Notes under the pieces: generated by a model
Seen by the model: the letters and a program-made list of their open reading frames with translations, nothing else
What the model was told of the DNA's origin: nothing
Database searches by the model: none
In this document: positions 22,731 to 32,313 of the stretch, piece by piece
Layout: the number at the start of each line of letters is the position of its first letter
Numbering within the stretch: position 1 is the first letter of the stretch
Program-made: the position numbers and the translations under genes
Assembly: GCF_905171775.1 (NCBI RefSeq)
Contig: NC_053497.1
Coordinates: 34,054,764-34,118,763 of the forward strand
Source of the DNA: Rana temporaria
Lineage: Eukaryota > Chordata > Amphibia > Anura > Ranidae
Length of the DNA stretch: 64,000 nt
Reading direction: 5' to 3'

Positions 22731-22732
22731 TT

Positions 22733-23836
22733 TTAGCCCTTTGGATTCTTCTTTGCAATTTCATCCAAACAGGCTACAAATCTCTCCAAGACCCGTCCTC
22801 TGCTTAGCCATCGTACATTATTGTACATAAGTAAAGTATTATACTGTGCCTGTACCTCATCAAGAAGTGCTTGAAACTGTCGAAAATTAAGAGCACGAGC
22901 CATGATGTAATTCACCATTTTTGTGACATCCTTGAGGATATCGTCTAATATTTTGCTGCTTTCCTTGGCACAAAGAGCTTCTTGATGTATAATACAATGA
23001 AATTGAATGACTGGGTGCTTTGCTTCTTTGACAAAAAACTGTATGAAACCAGATGTTACCCCCACCATGGAAGGTGCCCCGTCACTAGTAACTGAAACCA
23101 CTTTTTCTGGCCTTATGTCTTGTGAGACAAAAGCCTCCATCACAGCATTGTAGATATCTATCCCTTGTGTTCTTCCAGGCAAAGACAACAGTTTCATGAG
23201 CTCCTCTCTCATGGTGTCACCAACAGCATAACGCAAAATTACTGCTAGCCTTGCATGATTATTTATGTCTGTGCTTTCATCCAAGCACATGGAGTAACAG
23301 GCTGCCTTTTGTAAGTCAGTGGTGAGCTGCTGACTAACATCACTTGCCATACGCAGGACTCTATCTTTAACAGTATTTCTGCTAAGTGGCATTTCAGAGA
23401 TTCGTTGCTTAATTTTGTCCTTGTTTGGAAATTCATGAAAAAGGGAATTACTCACAGCCAACATGGCCGTTTTGATAAAATCGCCATCAGAGAGGGGCTT
23501 TCCATGTTTTGCTATGCACAGTGAAATTTCAAAGCTGGCATTTGCCAGATAATTTGTTTTAGAAAGATAGTTGCAAAAACTACGATACTGGCAGTGATAT
23601 CTCTTCAATTTCCCATCAAGAAACTCTTTTCTTTCAGCTACACCAAGTTCGGCAACACTTTTGTGGTTGGTATCAAAATGACGTTTGACACTAGATGTGC
23701 GAGATACCACACTTTCACTACACAGAACACATAACGCTTTCCCATTGCGTTCAATCACTCCAAATGACTGTGTCCAGGTCTCTTGGAATGATCTTCCACT
23801 ATCTGTTTTTAATTTTGCTTTTTTTGATGTACTCAT
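22733..23836 (-). CDS. hAT transposase (ZBED/GTF2IRD2-like), C-terminally truncated
   Basis: 367 residues from the ATG at 23836. This start is chosen because it lies just after a splice acceptor (TTTTTTGTAG, exon from 23852); the open frame extends 23 codons further upstream but that part is intronic. A C2H2/BED-like zinc finger (C36, C39, H53, H58) would bind the element ends. The RNase-H-like core shows the first catalytic Asp in LDESTD (D186), the second in TSDGAPSM (D252), the conserved FHCIIHQEALC (H280, C281, H284) and RWLSRGRVLERF (341-353). After ACLDEI (residue 360) the protein changes to AKKNPKG and stops. The usual protein is around 600 residues, so the rest of the helical insertion, the catalytic Glu and the dimerisation domain are missing, replaced by minisatellite. 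It may still bind DNA but should not transpose. Relatives include domesticated vertebrate ZBED genes; presence within terminal repeats and TSD argues that this one is a transposon copy. Confidence 0.85.
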   Translation of the reverse strand: MSTSKKAKLKTDSGRSFQETWTQSFGVIERNGKALCVLCSESVVSRTSSVKRHFDTNHKSVAELGVAERKEFLDGKLKRYHCQYRSFCNYLSKTNYLANASFEISLCIAKHGKPLSDGDFIKTAMLAVSNSLFHEFPNKDKIKQRISEMPLSRNTVKDRVLRMASDVSQQLTTDLQKAACYSMCLDESTDINNHARLAVILRYAVGDTMREELMKLLSLPGRTQGIDIYNAVMEAFVSQDIRPEKVVSVTSDGAPSMVGVTSGFIQFFVKEAKHPVIQFHCIIHQEALCAKESSKILDDILKDVTKMVNYIMARALNFRQFQALLDEVQAQYNTLLMYNNVRWLSRGRVLERFVACLDEIAKKNPKG

Positions 23837-23999
23837 TTTTGGTTGTTCATGTCTACAAAAAACACAAAATGTATAAAATAAGGATGGATGAAGCACCCAA
23901 TACAAATCTATCCCTACCTACCTATACCAAAAATATTATTGCAACATTTCACAAAAAAGGTAGAACAACTCACGGTTTTGTAGACAGATATACATCGTC

Positions 24000-24640
24000 C
24001 AATATCCTGTGAAACAAGAAGTCGCGCTGTGCCGCTGCTGACACCGCTATGCTGGGTCTGGAAGCTGCTGTAGATTCTGAATTGCAAAGAAGAATCCCAA
24101 AGAGAGGGCTGTAATGAAAAAAAAAATATGTTTTCATTGTTGTCCATAGGGACACAGGAAACTACCATAGCCCGGGGGCCAGATGTGACCCTTAGCAACT
24201 TACGTTTCTGTAATGTAGACAGATATAAGCTCAAATCGTCCAATGTCCTGTGAAACAACAAGGCGTGCTGTGCCGCTGCTGACACCGCTCTGCTGGGTCT
24301 GAAAGCTGCTGTACATTCTACAAGATTTACAAAGTAGAATCCCGGAGAGAGGGCTGTAATGAAAAAAAAAATATGTTTTCATTGTTGTCCATAGGGACAC
24401 AGGAAACTACCGTAGCCCGGGGGCCAGATGTGACCCTTAGCAACTTACTTTTTTTAATGTAGACAGATATAAGCTCAAATCGTCCAATGTCCTGTGAAAC
24501 AAGAAGTCGCGCTGTGCCGCTGCTGACACCGCTCTGCTGGGTCTGGAAGCTGCTGTAGATTCTACAAGAATTGCAAAGAAGAATCCAAAGGGCTAAAATG
24601 AAAAAAAAAAAAAAGTGTGTCATTGTTGTCCATAGGCCAG
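24000..24640. repeat. About 240-bp tandem repeat, three copies
   Basis: Copies begin near 24004, 24250 and 24492 at gtgaaacaagaagtcgcgct and carry gctgctgacaccgct, ctgctgggtctggaagctgc and gcaaagaagaatccaaag blocks. The last copy (24525-24625) is an inverted match to the 100-bp spacer inside the minisatellite at 21597-21697 and to the 3' end of the transposase frame. Confidence 0.85.
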
Positions 24641-24652
24641 GACACAGGCCCA

Positions 24653-25590
24653 ATAACAGCAATGATGGGGGTTATATGTTTGCAAATGACACCTATGCCC
24701 AATAACAGCAAACATATTACCTCCCTCATTGCTGTTTTTGGGCCTAGGTGTCATTTGCAAACATATTACCCCCCTCATTGCTGTTATTGGGCCTAGGTGT
24801 CATTTGCAAACATATTACCCCCCTCATTTGCAATGAGGGGGGTAATATGTTTGCAAAGGACACCTAGACCCAATAACAGCAATGAGGGGGGTAATATGTT
24901 TGCAAATGACACCTAGGCCCAATAACAGCAAACATATTACCCCCCTCATTGCTGTTATTGGGCCTGGGTGTCATTTGCAAACATATTACCCCCCTCATTG
25001 CTTTTATTGGGCCTAGGTGTCCTTTGCAAACATATTACCCCCCTCATTGCTGTTATTGGGCCTGGGTGTCATTTGCAAACATATTACCCCCCTCATTGCT
25101 TTTATTGGGCCTAGGTGTCCTTTGCAAACATATTACCCCCCTCATTGCTGTTATTGGGCCTGGGTGTCATTTGCAAACATATTACCCCCCTCATTGCTTT
25201 TATTGGGCCTAGGTGTCCTTTGCAAACATATTACCCCCCTCATTGCTGTTATTGGGCCTGGGTGTCATTTGCAAACATATTACCCCCCTCATTGCAAATG
25301 ACACCTATGCCCAATAACAGCAATGAGGGAGGTAATATGTTTGCAAATGACACCTATGCCCAATAACAGCAAACATATTACCTCCCTCATTGCTGTTTTT
25401 GGGCCTAGGTGTCATTTGCAAACATATTACCTCCCTCATTGCTGTTTTTGGGCCTAGGTGTCATTTGCAAACATATTACCTCCCTCATTGCTGTTATTGG
25501 GCATAGGTGTCATTTGCAATGAGGGGGGTAATATGTTTGCAAAGGACAACTAGACCCAATAACAGCAATGAGGGGGGTAATATGTTTGCA
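24653..25590. repeat. 49-bp minisatellite with repeated orientation switches
   Basis: Unit of 49 bp (GGGCCTAGGTGTCATTTGCA, then aacatattacccccctcatt, then gctgttatt). Blocks of units face opposite ways, with switches near 24711, 24828, 24926, 25293, 25361 and 25515. Switch points reuse the same two junction types (AACAGCAAACATATTA and CTCATTTGCAATGAGG-like). About 19 units. It lies in the intron of the hAT gene. Confidence 0.92.
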
Positions 25591-25764
25591 GAACAAAGTT
25601 TCCCAAGTCAGTCAGCAACTGTCAGAACACCCACCAGCGAGATTAGCTAAAGTAATTGTTCAGCAAAATTTTACATTTTAGATTGGGTGATGTTAGCAGG
25701 GCAACCCATAAAACGACCCAGGTATCCCATGTCTAAATAGTATTCGAGTAATAAGTATTCTTAC

Positions 25765-25990
25765 CTTTGTCTGCAGCTGAATCAAACTGCGCAATGAAGA
25801 AGATGGCTTCACGAGTCTTGCAGCTCTTTCCCGCCGTGCGTCTTCTCCTCATGCTCCCAGTCACGCCCAGCAGCACGTCAGGCAGTGGATGATCTGAGAG
25901 CTTTCATTGGGTAGCAAGCTAACACGTGACCTCCGGGCGCTCATTCTAAGTTACGCCCACTCGGACACGTCACCGCTAGCACAGGGTAGT
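25765..25990 (-). other. 5' non-coding exon of the hAT transposase
   Basis: The minus strand ends CTGCAGACAAAG before GTAAG, a good donor. The segment is CpG-rich and within 370 bp of the right terminal repeat, where hAT promoters normally lie. The ATGs within it do not lead to the transposase frame. The 5' boundary is approximate. Confidence 0.45.
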
Positions 25991-26006
25991 GTGGGAAATG
26001 TAGTTT
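25991..26006 (-). promoter_or_regulatory. ZNF143-like motif upstream of the hAT gene
   Basis: The minus strand reads AAACTACATTTCCCAC, close to the ACTACAATTCCCA core bound by ZNF143/Staf in vertebrate promoters. It lies just upstream of the predicted 5' exon. Inference from motif only. Confidence 0.35.
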
Positions 26007-26223
26007 CTAGTTGCGGTTGACGATTTAATTTTTTTTTCTTTGACATTTCTGCATTGTCACCGCGTGCCCACCAAAACAGCTTGCCGTGCCGGGAGCGGCA
26101 CGCGTGCCACGCGTTCGCCATCACTGATATATGATATCGAAACCGTCGTTTTTTTTCCAAGCAGCAGCTATCGAAATCCTTGCTCCTACTAGGATAAATA
26201 ATATCAATCTTCTTGTAGACTTA

Positions 26224-26505
26224 GGCCCCATACACACGAGAGGATTTATCCGCAGATACGGTCCAGCGGACCGTATCCGCGGATAAATCCTCTCGAGGAT
26301 TTCAGAGGATTTCTATGCGATGGCGTGTACACACCATCGCATTGAAATCCGCGCTGAAATCCTCTGCCGATGACGTGTCGCCGCTATTATGACGCGGCGA
26401 CGGGCGCGACGCTGTTATATAAGGAATTCCACGCATGCGTCAAATCATTACGACGCGTGCGGGGAATCCCTTTAGACGGATGGATCCGGTAAGTCTGTAC
26501 AGACG
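26224..26505. repeat. TIR element with ggccccatacacacg end
   Basis: Begins TTA then GGCCCCATACACACG, followed by an inverted pair ggatttatccgcaga / cgcggataaatcctc at 26241-26295. The right terminus is not clear. It is inserted in the LINE ORF2 remnant, whose HIWWEC codons resume just after it. Confidence 0.5.
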
Positions 26506-26629
26506 AGCGGAGCATTCCCACCATATATGAATCATAGAACCAACTCCCTGACATCCTCTAAAACATAGAGGCGACAGAGAGGGGTAAATAGTGGCTAGCT
26601 TCAAGGGTACCAAGTACCATCTAGTAAAG
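26506..26629 (-). pseudogene. L1-type ORF2 C-terminal fragment
   Basis: The minus-strand frame reads RWYLVPLKLATIYPS, then LCFRGC and HIWWEC: a cysteine/histidine knuckle C-x3-C-x7-H-x4-C preceded by the WY-P-L motif. In L1/Tx1-clade LINEs this lies in the C-terminal region of ORF2 protein, which binds nucleic acid and is needed for retrotransposition. About 40 residues remain. The 5' part was never copied (truncation at 26629) and the frame is cut downstream by another element. Non-functional. Confidence 0.7.
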
Positions 26630-26678
26630 CATCTGACTTTTTCTATTGGCAATTCCGACCGTGTGTACAGGGCATCAG

Positions 26679-27139
26679 GCTGGCCATACGTTATACAATT
26701 TTCTTGTAAACTTGCCTTTAGATTTACCAAAACCTTATAATATGAGGTCAAACATACACACTTTTTATTGCAATCAGGCAGGCCCTTACACTACATAGTT
26801 GAATGTAAATCTAAGGCCTCGTACACACAACAGAGATTCTCGGCAGAATTCACCGAGAAACTCGGTCAAAACCCGGATTCTGCCGAGAATCTCTGTCGTC
26901 TGTACAGTTTTGGCTCGATGGAGCCGCCGAGGAACTCGACGAGAAAATAGAGAACATGTTCTCTATTTTCTCGTTGTCCTCGTTCTTCTATGGGAGAAGC
27001 CGGCCCGCCGAGCTCCTCGGCGGCTTCATCCCAAAACTCGACGAGGAACTCGACGTGCCAAGCACGTCGAGTTCCTCTGTCGTGTGTACGGGGCCTAAAG
27101 GGAATTGAACAAGAAAATTGTATAATATATGGTATGGCC
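26679..27139. mobile_element. TIR element with nested family-D-like MITE
   Basis: Ends GGCTGGCCATACGTTATACA and TGTATAATATATGGTATGGC are inverted relatives. The inside is interrupted at 26815-27094 by a second element. The half-element at 18262 belongs to the same family. Confidence 0.6.
26815..27094. mobile_element. MITE with GGCCTCGTACACAC ends, TAA TSD
   Basis: Inverted ends GGCCTCGTACACACAACAGA and CGTGTGTACGGGGCC, flanked by TAA at 26812-26814 and 27095-27097. The interior is made of inverted GAGTTCCTCG/CGAGGAACTC motifs. No coding capacity. Confidence 0.75.
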
Positions 27140-27174
27140 GGATTAACTCTGTGTTAACTCTGGTCAGACTCATA

Positions 27175-27899
27175 GGGGCAGATCCTCAAAGAAATTACGC
27201 CGGCGTATCTGTTGATACGCCGCGTAATTTCAAATTTTGCGCGTCGTATCTTTGTTTTGGTATCCACCAAACAAGATACAACGGCATCTGTGTTAGATCC
27301 GACAGGCGTACGCCTTAGTACGCCGTCGGATTCTAAGATGCAATTTTCCGGCGGCCGCTGGGTGGCGTTCACGTCGTAATCCGCGTCGAGTATGCAAAAT
27401 AGCTATTTCCGACGATCCGCGAACGTAGGAGCGGCCATCGCATTCTTTTACGTTGTTTACGTTCGGCTTTTTCCGGCGTATAGTTAAAGCTGCTATCTGG
27501 TGGCGTACTCAATGTTAAGTATGGCCGTCGTTCCCGCGTATAATTTTGAAAATGTTACGTCGTTTGCGTAAGTCGTCCGTGAATGGGGCTGGACGCCATT
27601 TACGTTCACGTCGAAACCAATGACGTCCTTGCGACGTCATTTGGAGCAATGCACCCTGGGAGTTTTGACGGACGGGGCATGCGCAGTTCGTTCGGCGCGG
27701 GGACGCGCTTCATTTAAATGAAACACACCCCCTACTCGCCGCATTTGAATTCCGCCCTCTTACGCCGCGAGAGATACACTACGCCGCCGTAACTTACGGC
27801 GCAAATTCTTTCAGGATTCAAAGATTTGCAAAGTAAGTTACAGTGGCGTAGCGTATCTCACATACGCTGCGCCCACACAAATGTATGTGGATCTGCCCC
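27175..27899. mobile_element. Family A element, ATA TSD
   Basis: Ends GGGGCAGATCCTCAAAG and TGTGGATCTGCCCC, flanked by ATA at 27172-27174 and 27900-27902. CpG-dense, with GGCATGCGCAGTTCG near the centre. A clean example of the family's 3-bp duplication. Confidence 0.85.
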
Positions 27900-27902
27900 A
27901 TA

Positions 27903-28033
27903 TGCCGCGTACATAATTTCCGACTACAAATGTTCGATGGGAGCTACACATGGTCGGAATTTCCGACAGCAAAAATTTGAGAGCTGGTTCTCAAATTTTC
28001 CAACAACAAAATCCGGTTGTGTGTACGCAGCAA
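27903..28033. repeat. Family C fragment
   Basis: Starts TGCCGCGTACATAATTTCCG and ends GGTTGTGTGTACGCAGCA, a 131-bp deleted family C-like element with a short inverted pair around tttgagagctggttctcaaa. Confidence 0.6.
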
Positions 28034-28477
28034 TAAGAAGATATGTATTCTACTGAGCACTATTCAACTTGGACGACTGAGGACATCTTGTGGTGGAGAA
28101 GAGGTACTGCCTGAGACAACACAGGAGAGGAGGTGTGTATTGCAGCTGGGGTTGCATTTTAGTTTTTATCCCATTTTCTAAAATGTTAGCCTGGAGTTGG
28201 GCTTTACAGTGATTGCAAGGCTGGTTTCACATATATGCGAATTGGATGCATTTTACACAGCATCCAATTTGCATAAAATGTGAGTGTGACCCGCATTCAA
28301 TGAAGCTGGTTCACACATGTCTGGGGTGGCTGCGGTGTGAAACTGAAAAGGGTCCTGTGCAATTTTTGGGTCCAGTTCATGTGCGATTTCAGGGAACAAT
28401 TCGCACCTGAACCGATGAACACAAATGCACAGGAAACCAGAAATGCAAACCGTAGCTGGACCTGTGTGAACCAAGCC
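28034..28477. other. Unassigned interval
   Basis: No gene. 28220-28470 contains a ttcacatatatgcgaattgg to ggacctgtgtgaacc segment that resembles small TIR elements. Frames here are short and domain-free. Confidence 0.45.
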
Positions 28478-29903
28478 TTAACCACTTAAAGCGGATCTCC
28501 ACTCTAAAGTGGAGTCCCGCTGATCGGAACCCTCCCCCCCTCCGGTGTCACATTTGACACCTTTCAGGGGGGAGGGGGGTGCAGATACCTGTCTACAGAC
28601 AGGTATCTGCACCCACTTCCGGCCCTACGATACGGGCAAAGGACGGGTTTTTTCCTTCCTTCCCGTCCGTCCCCCCGTTGTATGCTGGGAACACTCGGCT
28701 CCCAGCACACAGCGGGAGCCAATCGGCGGGCGCAGCGCGACTCGCGCATGCGCCGTAGGGAACCGGGCAGTGAAGCCGGAGCGCTTCACTTCCTGGTTCC
28801 CTCACCGAGGATGGAGGGGGGAGCAGCAGGGTGACGAGCGATCGGCTCGTCATCTGCTGCGATCACCGCTGGACTCCAGGACAGGTAAGTGTCCTTATAT
28901 TAAAAGTCAGCAGCTGCAGTATTTGTAGCTGCTGGCTTTTAATATATTTGTTTAGTGGCACATCCGCTTTAAGGACCGCCTGCCTCAGATATACTGCAGC
29001 AGTGCAGCTCTAGTGCGCGAAACGACATACCCGTACGTCGTTTCGTGTAACAGATACTGTGGACGCGCATGTGTGCGCGTGCACGCCTGCAGCATGGAGC
29101 AGGAGCCGATGCGTGGATCCGGCGGCAGCAATGTCCGCCGGCCACCTGCAATCGCTCCACAGAGAGGCAGAACAGGGATCTGCCAATGTAAACAAGACAG
29201 ATTCCTGTTCTGACAGGGGAGTACAGAGAGATCGTCTGTTCCTAGTAATCAGGAACAGCAATCTCCAGTCAGTCCATCCCCCACACAGTTAGAAACACCT
29301 CCCTAGGACGCACTTAACCCTTTGATCGCCCCTGGTGTTAACCCCGTCCCGGCCAATGTCATTTATAGAGTGATCAGTGCATGTTTCTTAGCACTGATCA
29401 CTGTATTGGTGTCACTGGTCCCCAAAAAGTGTCACTTAGGGTCAAATTTGTCCGCCGCAATGTCGCAGTCCCGCCAAAAATAACTGATCACCGCCATTAC
29501 CAGTAAAAACAATAAAAAAATTAAAGTCCCTAAATCTATCCCCTATTTTGTAGACGCTAAAACTTTGCGCAAATCAATCAATATACGCTTATTGGGGTTT
29601 TAGTTTTACTAAAAATATGTAGAAGAATACATATTGGCCTAAATTTATGAAGAAATTATTTTTTTATACCTTTTTTTTTTATATGTTTTATAGCAAAACG
29701 TTTTTGTTTTGTTTTTTTGTTTATAGTGCAAAAAATAAAGGAGATCAAATACCACCAAAAGAAAGCTCTATTTGTGGGGGGGAAGGACATAGGGTAAAGC
29801 CTCTCAAGACCGCGTAATTGTCGGTTAAAGTACTGCAGTGCTGTATTGCAAAAAATGGTCTGGTCATTAAGGGGGTAAAACCTTCCGGTCCTTAAGTGGT
29901 TAA
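28478..29903 (+). mobile_element. TTAA element with nested TTAA element
   Basis: Begins TTAACCACTT at 28478 and ends AAGTGGTTAA at 29903, inverted ends of at least 10 bp with TTAA targets as for piggyBac-type transposition. The 5' end is split after eight bases by the element at 28486-28972. The right half is AT-rich with the ccaccaaaagaaagctctat block. No transposase is seen, so it is non-autonomous. Confidence 0.75.
28486..28972. mobile_element. Nested TTAA element
   Basis: Bounded by TTAA at 28486-28489 and 28969-28972, with ends TTAAAGCGGATCTCC and ACATCCGCTTTAA. The interior includes a perfect NRF1-type palindrome CGCGCATGCGCC at 28743-28754 and stems AGTCAGCAGCTGCAG...AGCTGCTGGCTTTTAATA. 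A related fragment lies at 3181. Confidence 0.8.
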
Positions 29904-30295
29904 AGTGTTACTAAACCTAAAAACATTTTTTTACCTTAATGCATTGGTTGCATTAAGGTAAAACACGTTTTCAGTGCCCCTGTGCCCCCCCTTCCCTTTC
30001 CCTGTGTGAGAGGGGAAGAGAGGGGAGAAGAGATCAGCGCTGTGCATGGCTGCATCGATTCTCCCCTTACTTCCTATTCACACAGCATTCAAGCAGCATC
30101 AGGAGCCATTGGCTCCTGCTGCTGTCAATCAGAGGATGTGGGGGGTGGGCCTAGGTCTAAGTCTATGGGGCACAGCTCCTCCCAGAAGAGGAGGTTCGGG
30201 GCTGCTCTGTGCAATACCACTGCACAGAACAGGTGAGTATAAGATGTTTGATATTTTAATAAAAAAAATAAAAAAATTGTTTAGTAACACTTTAA
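29900..30295. mobile_element. TTAA element with TTAAAGTGTTACT ends
   Basis: Inverted ends TTAAAGTGTTACTAAACC and TTGTTTAGTAACACTTTAA, 396 bp. It shares its left TTAA (29900-29903) with the previous element and its right TTAA (30292-30295) with the next. A hairpin CCTTAATGCATtggtTGCATTAAGG lies near its left end. No coding capacity. Confidence 0.85.
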
Positions 30296-31310
30296 CCGCT
30301 TAACGACCGCCGCATGTACATATACGTCGGCAGAATGGCACGGACAGGCAGAACGACGTGCCCGCACGTCGTTGCCTAGACGTGGGTCAGGGGTCAGATC
30401 GGGACACCCCCCCCGGTACATACGGGGGTCGTTAATCGTGTGGGAGCGATCCGGGATGAGGGGGCGGCTATTCGTTTCTAGCCACCCCCTCGCGATCGCT
30501 CCCTGGAGCTGAAGAACGGGGAGAGCCGCATGTAAACACGGCTTCCCCGTGCTTCACTGTGGCGGCATCATCGATCGAGTGATCCCTTTTATAGGGAGAC
30601 TCGATCGATGACGTCAGACCTACAGCCACACCCCCCTACAGTTGTAAACACACACTAGGTGAAACATAACTCCTTCAGCGCCCCCTTGTGGTTAACTCCC
30701 AAACTGCAACTGTCATTTTCACAATAAAGAATGCAATTTAAATGCATTTTTTGCTGTGAAAATGACAATGGTCCCAAAAATGTGTCAAAATTGTCCGAAG
30801 TGTCCGCCATAATGTCGCAGTCACGAAAAAAATCGCTGATCGCCGCCATTAGTAGTGACATTTTTTTTTTTTTTTATAAAAATGCAATAAAACTATCCCC
30901 TATTTTGTAAACGCTATAAATTTTGCGCAAACCAACCGATAAACGCTTATTGCGATTTTTTTTACCAGAAATATGTAGAAGAATACGTATCGGCCTAAAC
31001 TAAGGGGAAACATTTTTTTTTTATATATATATTTTTGGGGGATATTTATTATAGCAAAAAGTAAAAAATATTGCATTTTTTTTTTAAATTGTCGCTCTAT
31101 TTTTGTTTATAGCACAAAAAATAAAAAAAAAACAGAGGTGATCAAATATCACCAAAAGAAAGCTCTATTTGTGGGAAGAAAAGGACGCAAATTTTGTTTC
31201 GGTACAACATTGCATGACCGCGCAATTACCACTTAAAGCAGCGCAGTGCCAAATTGTAAAAACACCTCTGGGCATTTAGCTGCATATTGGTCCGGGGCTT
31301 AAGTGGTTAA
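30292..31310 (+). mobile_element. TTAA element, 1.0 kb
   Basis: Begins TTAACCGCTTAACGACCGCC and ends CTTAAGTGGTTAA. Contains the gaaagctctatttgtggga block and the cgccataatgtcgcagtcac block shared with 29440 and, inverted, with 45420. Hairpins include the tcgatcgagtgatccctttt...gactcgatcgatga pair near 30570-30610. No transposase. Confidence 0.8.
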
Positions 31311-31700
31311 GGCTTAATTTTTTTTCTTATTTTAATAAACATGTCATACTTACCTGCTCTGTCCAATGGTATTGTACAAAGCCGCCCCGAACCAGCTCTT
31401 TTGGGGTCCGCTTCTTCTATGTGTACCCCCATGGGAAGTCACTTGCTACAGGGGCAAACCTGTGGGCTTGTTCCCAAGCTGTGTTCATAGACATAGCACA
31501 GCTTCGCCCCTACTCTCTCCTCACATGATTTGATTGACAGCAGCTGGAGCCAATAGCTCCCACTGCTACCTCTGTGTCCTGTGAGGAGAGGAACACAAAC
31601 TAGCACAGATGCAGACGAGCACAGCACTGGATTGTGATAGGACTCTGGTAAGGGTAAAGGGCGGTCTACACCTGAGACATTGCCTTTAGAACCACTTTAA
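31307..31700. repeat. TTAA-element fragment
   Basis: Runs from the shared TTAA at 31307 to TTAA at 31697. The right end reads CTTTAGAACCACTTTAA. The aaacatgtcatacttacct block matches the element at 4729. The left terminal repeat is missing, so it is a truncated copy. Confidence 0.55.
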
Positions 31701-32313
31701 AGCTGTACTCTAGGCAGATGTATAAAAGGAACATTAATGCAGCTCTGCATTTATTAATACATCATTAACCACTTCCCACCCATAGGACATCATATGACAT
31801 CCTAGACTTTGAGTGGTAATACTGGGATGTTTCCTGCATCTACAGGAAGCCTCCACATATCTTTTTTTTTTCTGCTGGCATTTCTCTTTAATGTAAAAGC
31901 AATCATAGCAGCTAAATAGCTGCTGGATAGCTTTTACATGTGGCAGGAGGGGGGCCTCCCACTCACTGCCATCCATCGCTTTTCCAGGCTCTTTTGTCCC
32001 ACTGGAGAGCACGGGACTGAAGCCGTTGGTTCAGCTAGCCTACCATAGAGGTGACTGAAGACTGAAACGTCCCTGATCATCTCTATGGTCTAAGAAACTG
32101 AAAACAACAATTATTTTGCCACTTCCAGTTTCACCAGGATGTGCACCAGCCATTACTGGCTTGTGAAAGCATCAAATCAAACCCAATCTCAGTTTGATTA
32201 GATTATTTTAAGGGCAGAGGAGCAATCCTGGGTCCAATAGACCCCAGATGTCTCAGTAAAGATACTGTGATTGACCAAAAAAAATAAAAATAAAGGAACA
32301 ATGTAAAAACAAA
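31701..32313. other. Unassigned interval with TTAA-type start
   Basis: 31764-31850 begins attaaccacttcccaccca and continues like the start of the element at 51951 (…catatgacatcct...), a fragment. The remainder is unassigned. No gene. Confidence 0.45.

Larger units (their letters stand above)
23853..25764 (-). other. Intron of the hAT transposase gene
   Basis: Predicted from a donor at 25764 (CAAAG|GTAAG) and an acceptor at 23853 (TTTTTTGTAG|AC). It contains three imperfect copies of a 240-bp unit and a 49-bp minisatellite. GT-AG signals and the position upstream of the start codon support it; no transcript evidence. Confidence 0.55.
19941..26126 (-). mobile_element. Complete-ended hAT element, 6.2 kb
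   Basis: Inverted ends CAGTGATGGCGAAC at 19941 and its complement GTTCGCCATCACTG ending at 26126, with an exact 8-bp duplication ATATATGA at 19933-19940 and 26127-26134. This defines a hAT insertion of 6,186 bp. It contains, on the minus strand, a 5' exon near 25.8 kb, an intron, a transposase coding exon and a poly(A) signal, plus three tandem-repeat regions that make up most of its length. The catalytic gene is truncated, so it is presumably immobile without help. Confidence 0.92.
18840..26629 (-). mobile_element. L1-like LINE, 5'-truncated, 15-bp TSD, split by a hAT element
   Basis: Flanked by a perfect 15-bp duplication CATCTGACTTTTTCT at 18825-18839 and 26630-26644. On the minus strand it ends in a 12-base A-tail (18851-18840) preceded by AATAAA at 18871-18866. 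Its own sequence comprises 18840-19940 (AT-rich 3' untranslated region), 26127-26220 and about 26506-26629. The last part, at its 5' truncation point, encodes the end of an L1-type reverse-transcriptase polyprotein. A hAT element (19941-26126) and a TIR element (from 26224) were inserted later. Confidence 0.8.
18463..26674. mobile_element. Family C element split by a 7.8-kb nest
   Basis: The left end TGCCCTGTACACACAACCG starts at 18463. Family C sequence continues to 18839, stops at a LINE insertion, and resumes at 26645 to finish CGACCGTGTGTACAGGGCA at 26674. With the insertion removed it is about 390 bp, like the copy at 46557. Flanks are TGA and TCA. It carries the catgcgtcgacttaattc motif typical of the family. 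Confidence 0.8.

Noticed and set aside
22733..23836. Domesticated host gene (ZBED-type) rather than transposon
   Set aside because: The gene lies between intact terminal inverted repeats with an exact 8-bp TSD and is truncated, so it is a transposon copy.
9237..25590. Regular direct repeats suggestive of a CRISPR array
   Set aside because: Units are contiguous without unique spacers, and the context is eukaryotic transposons.
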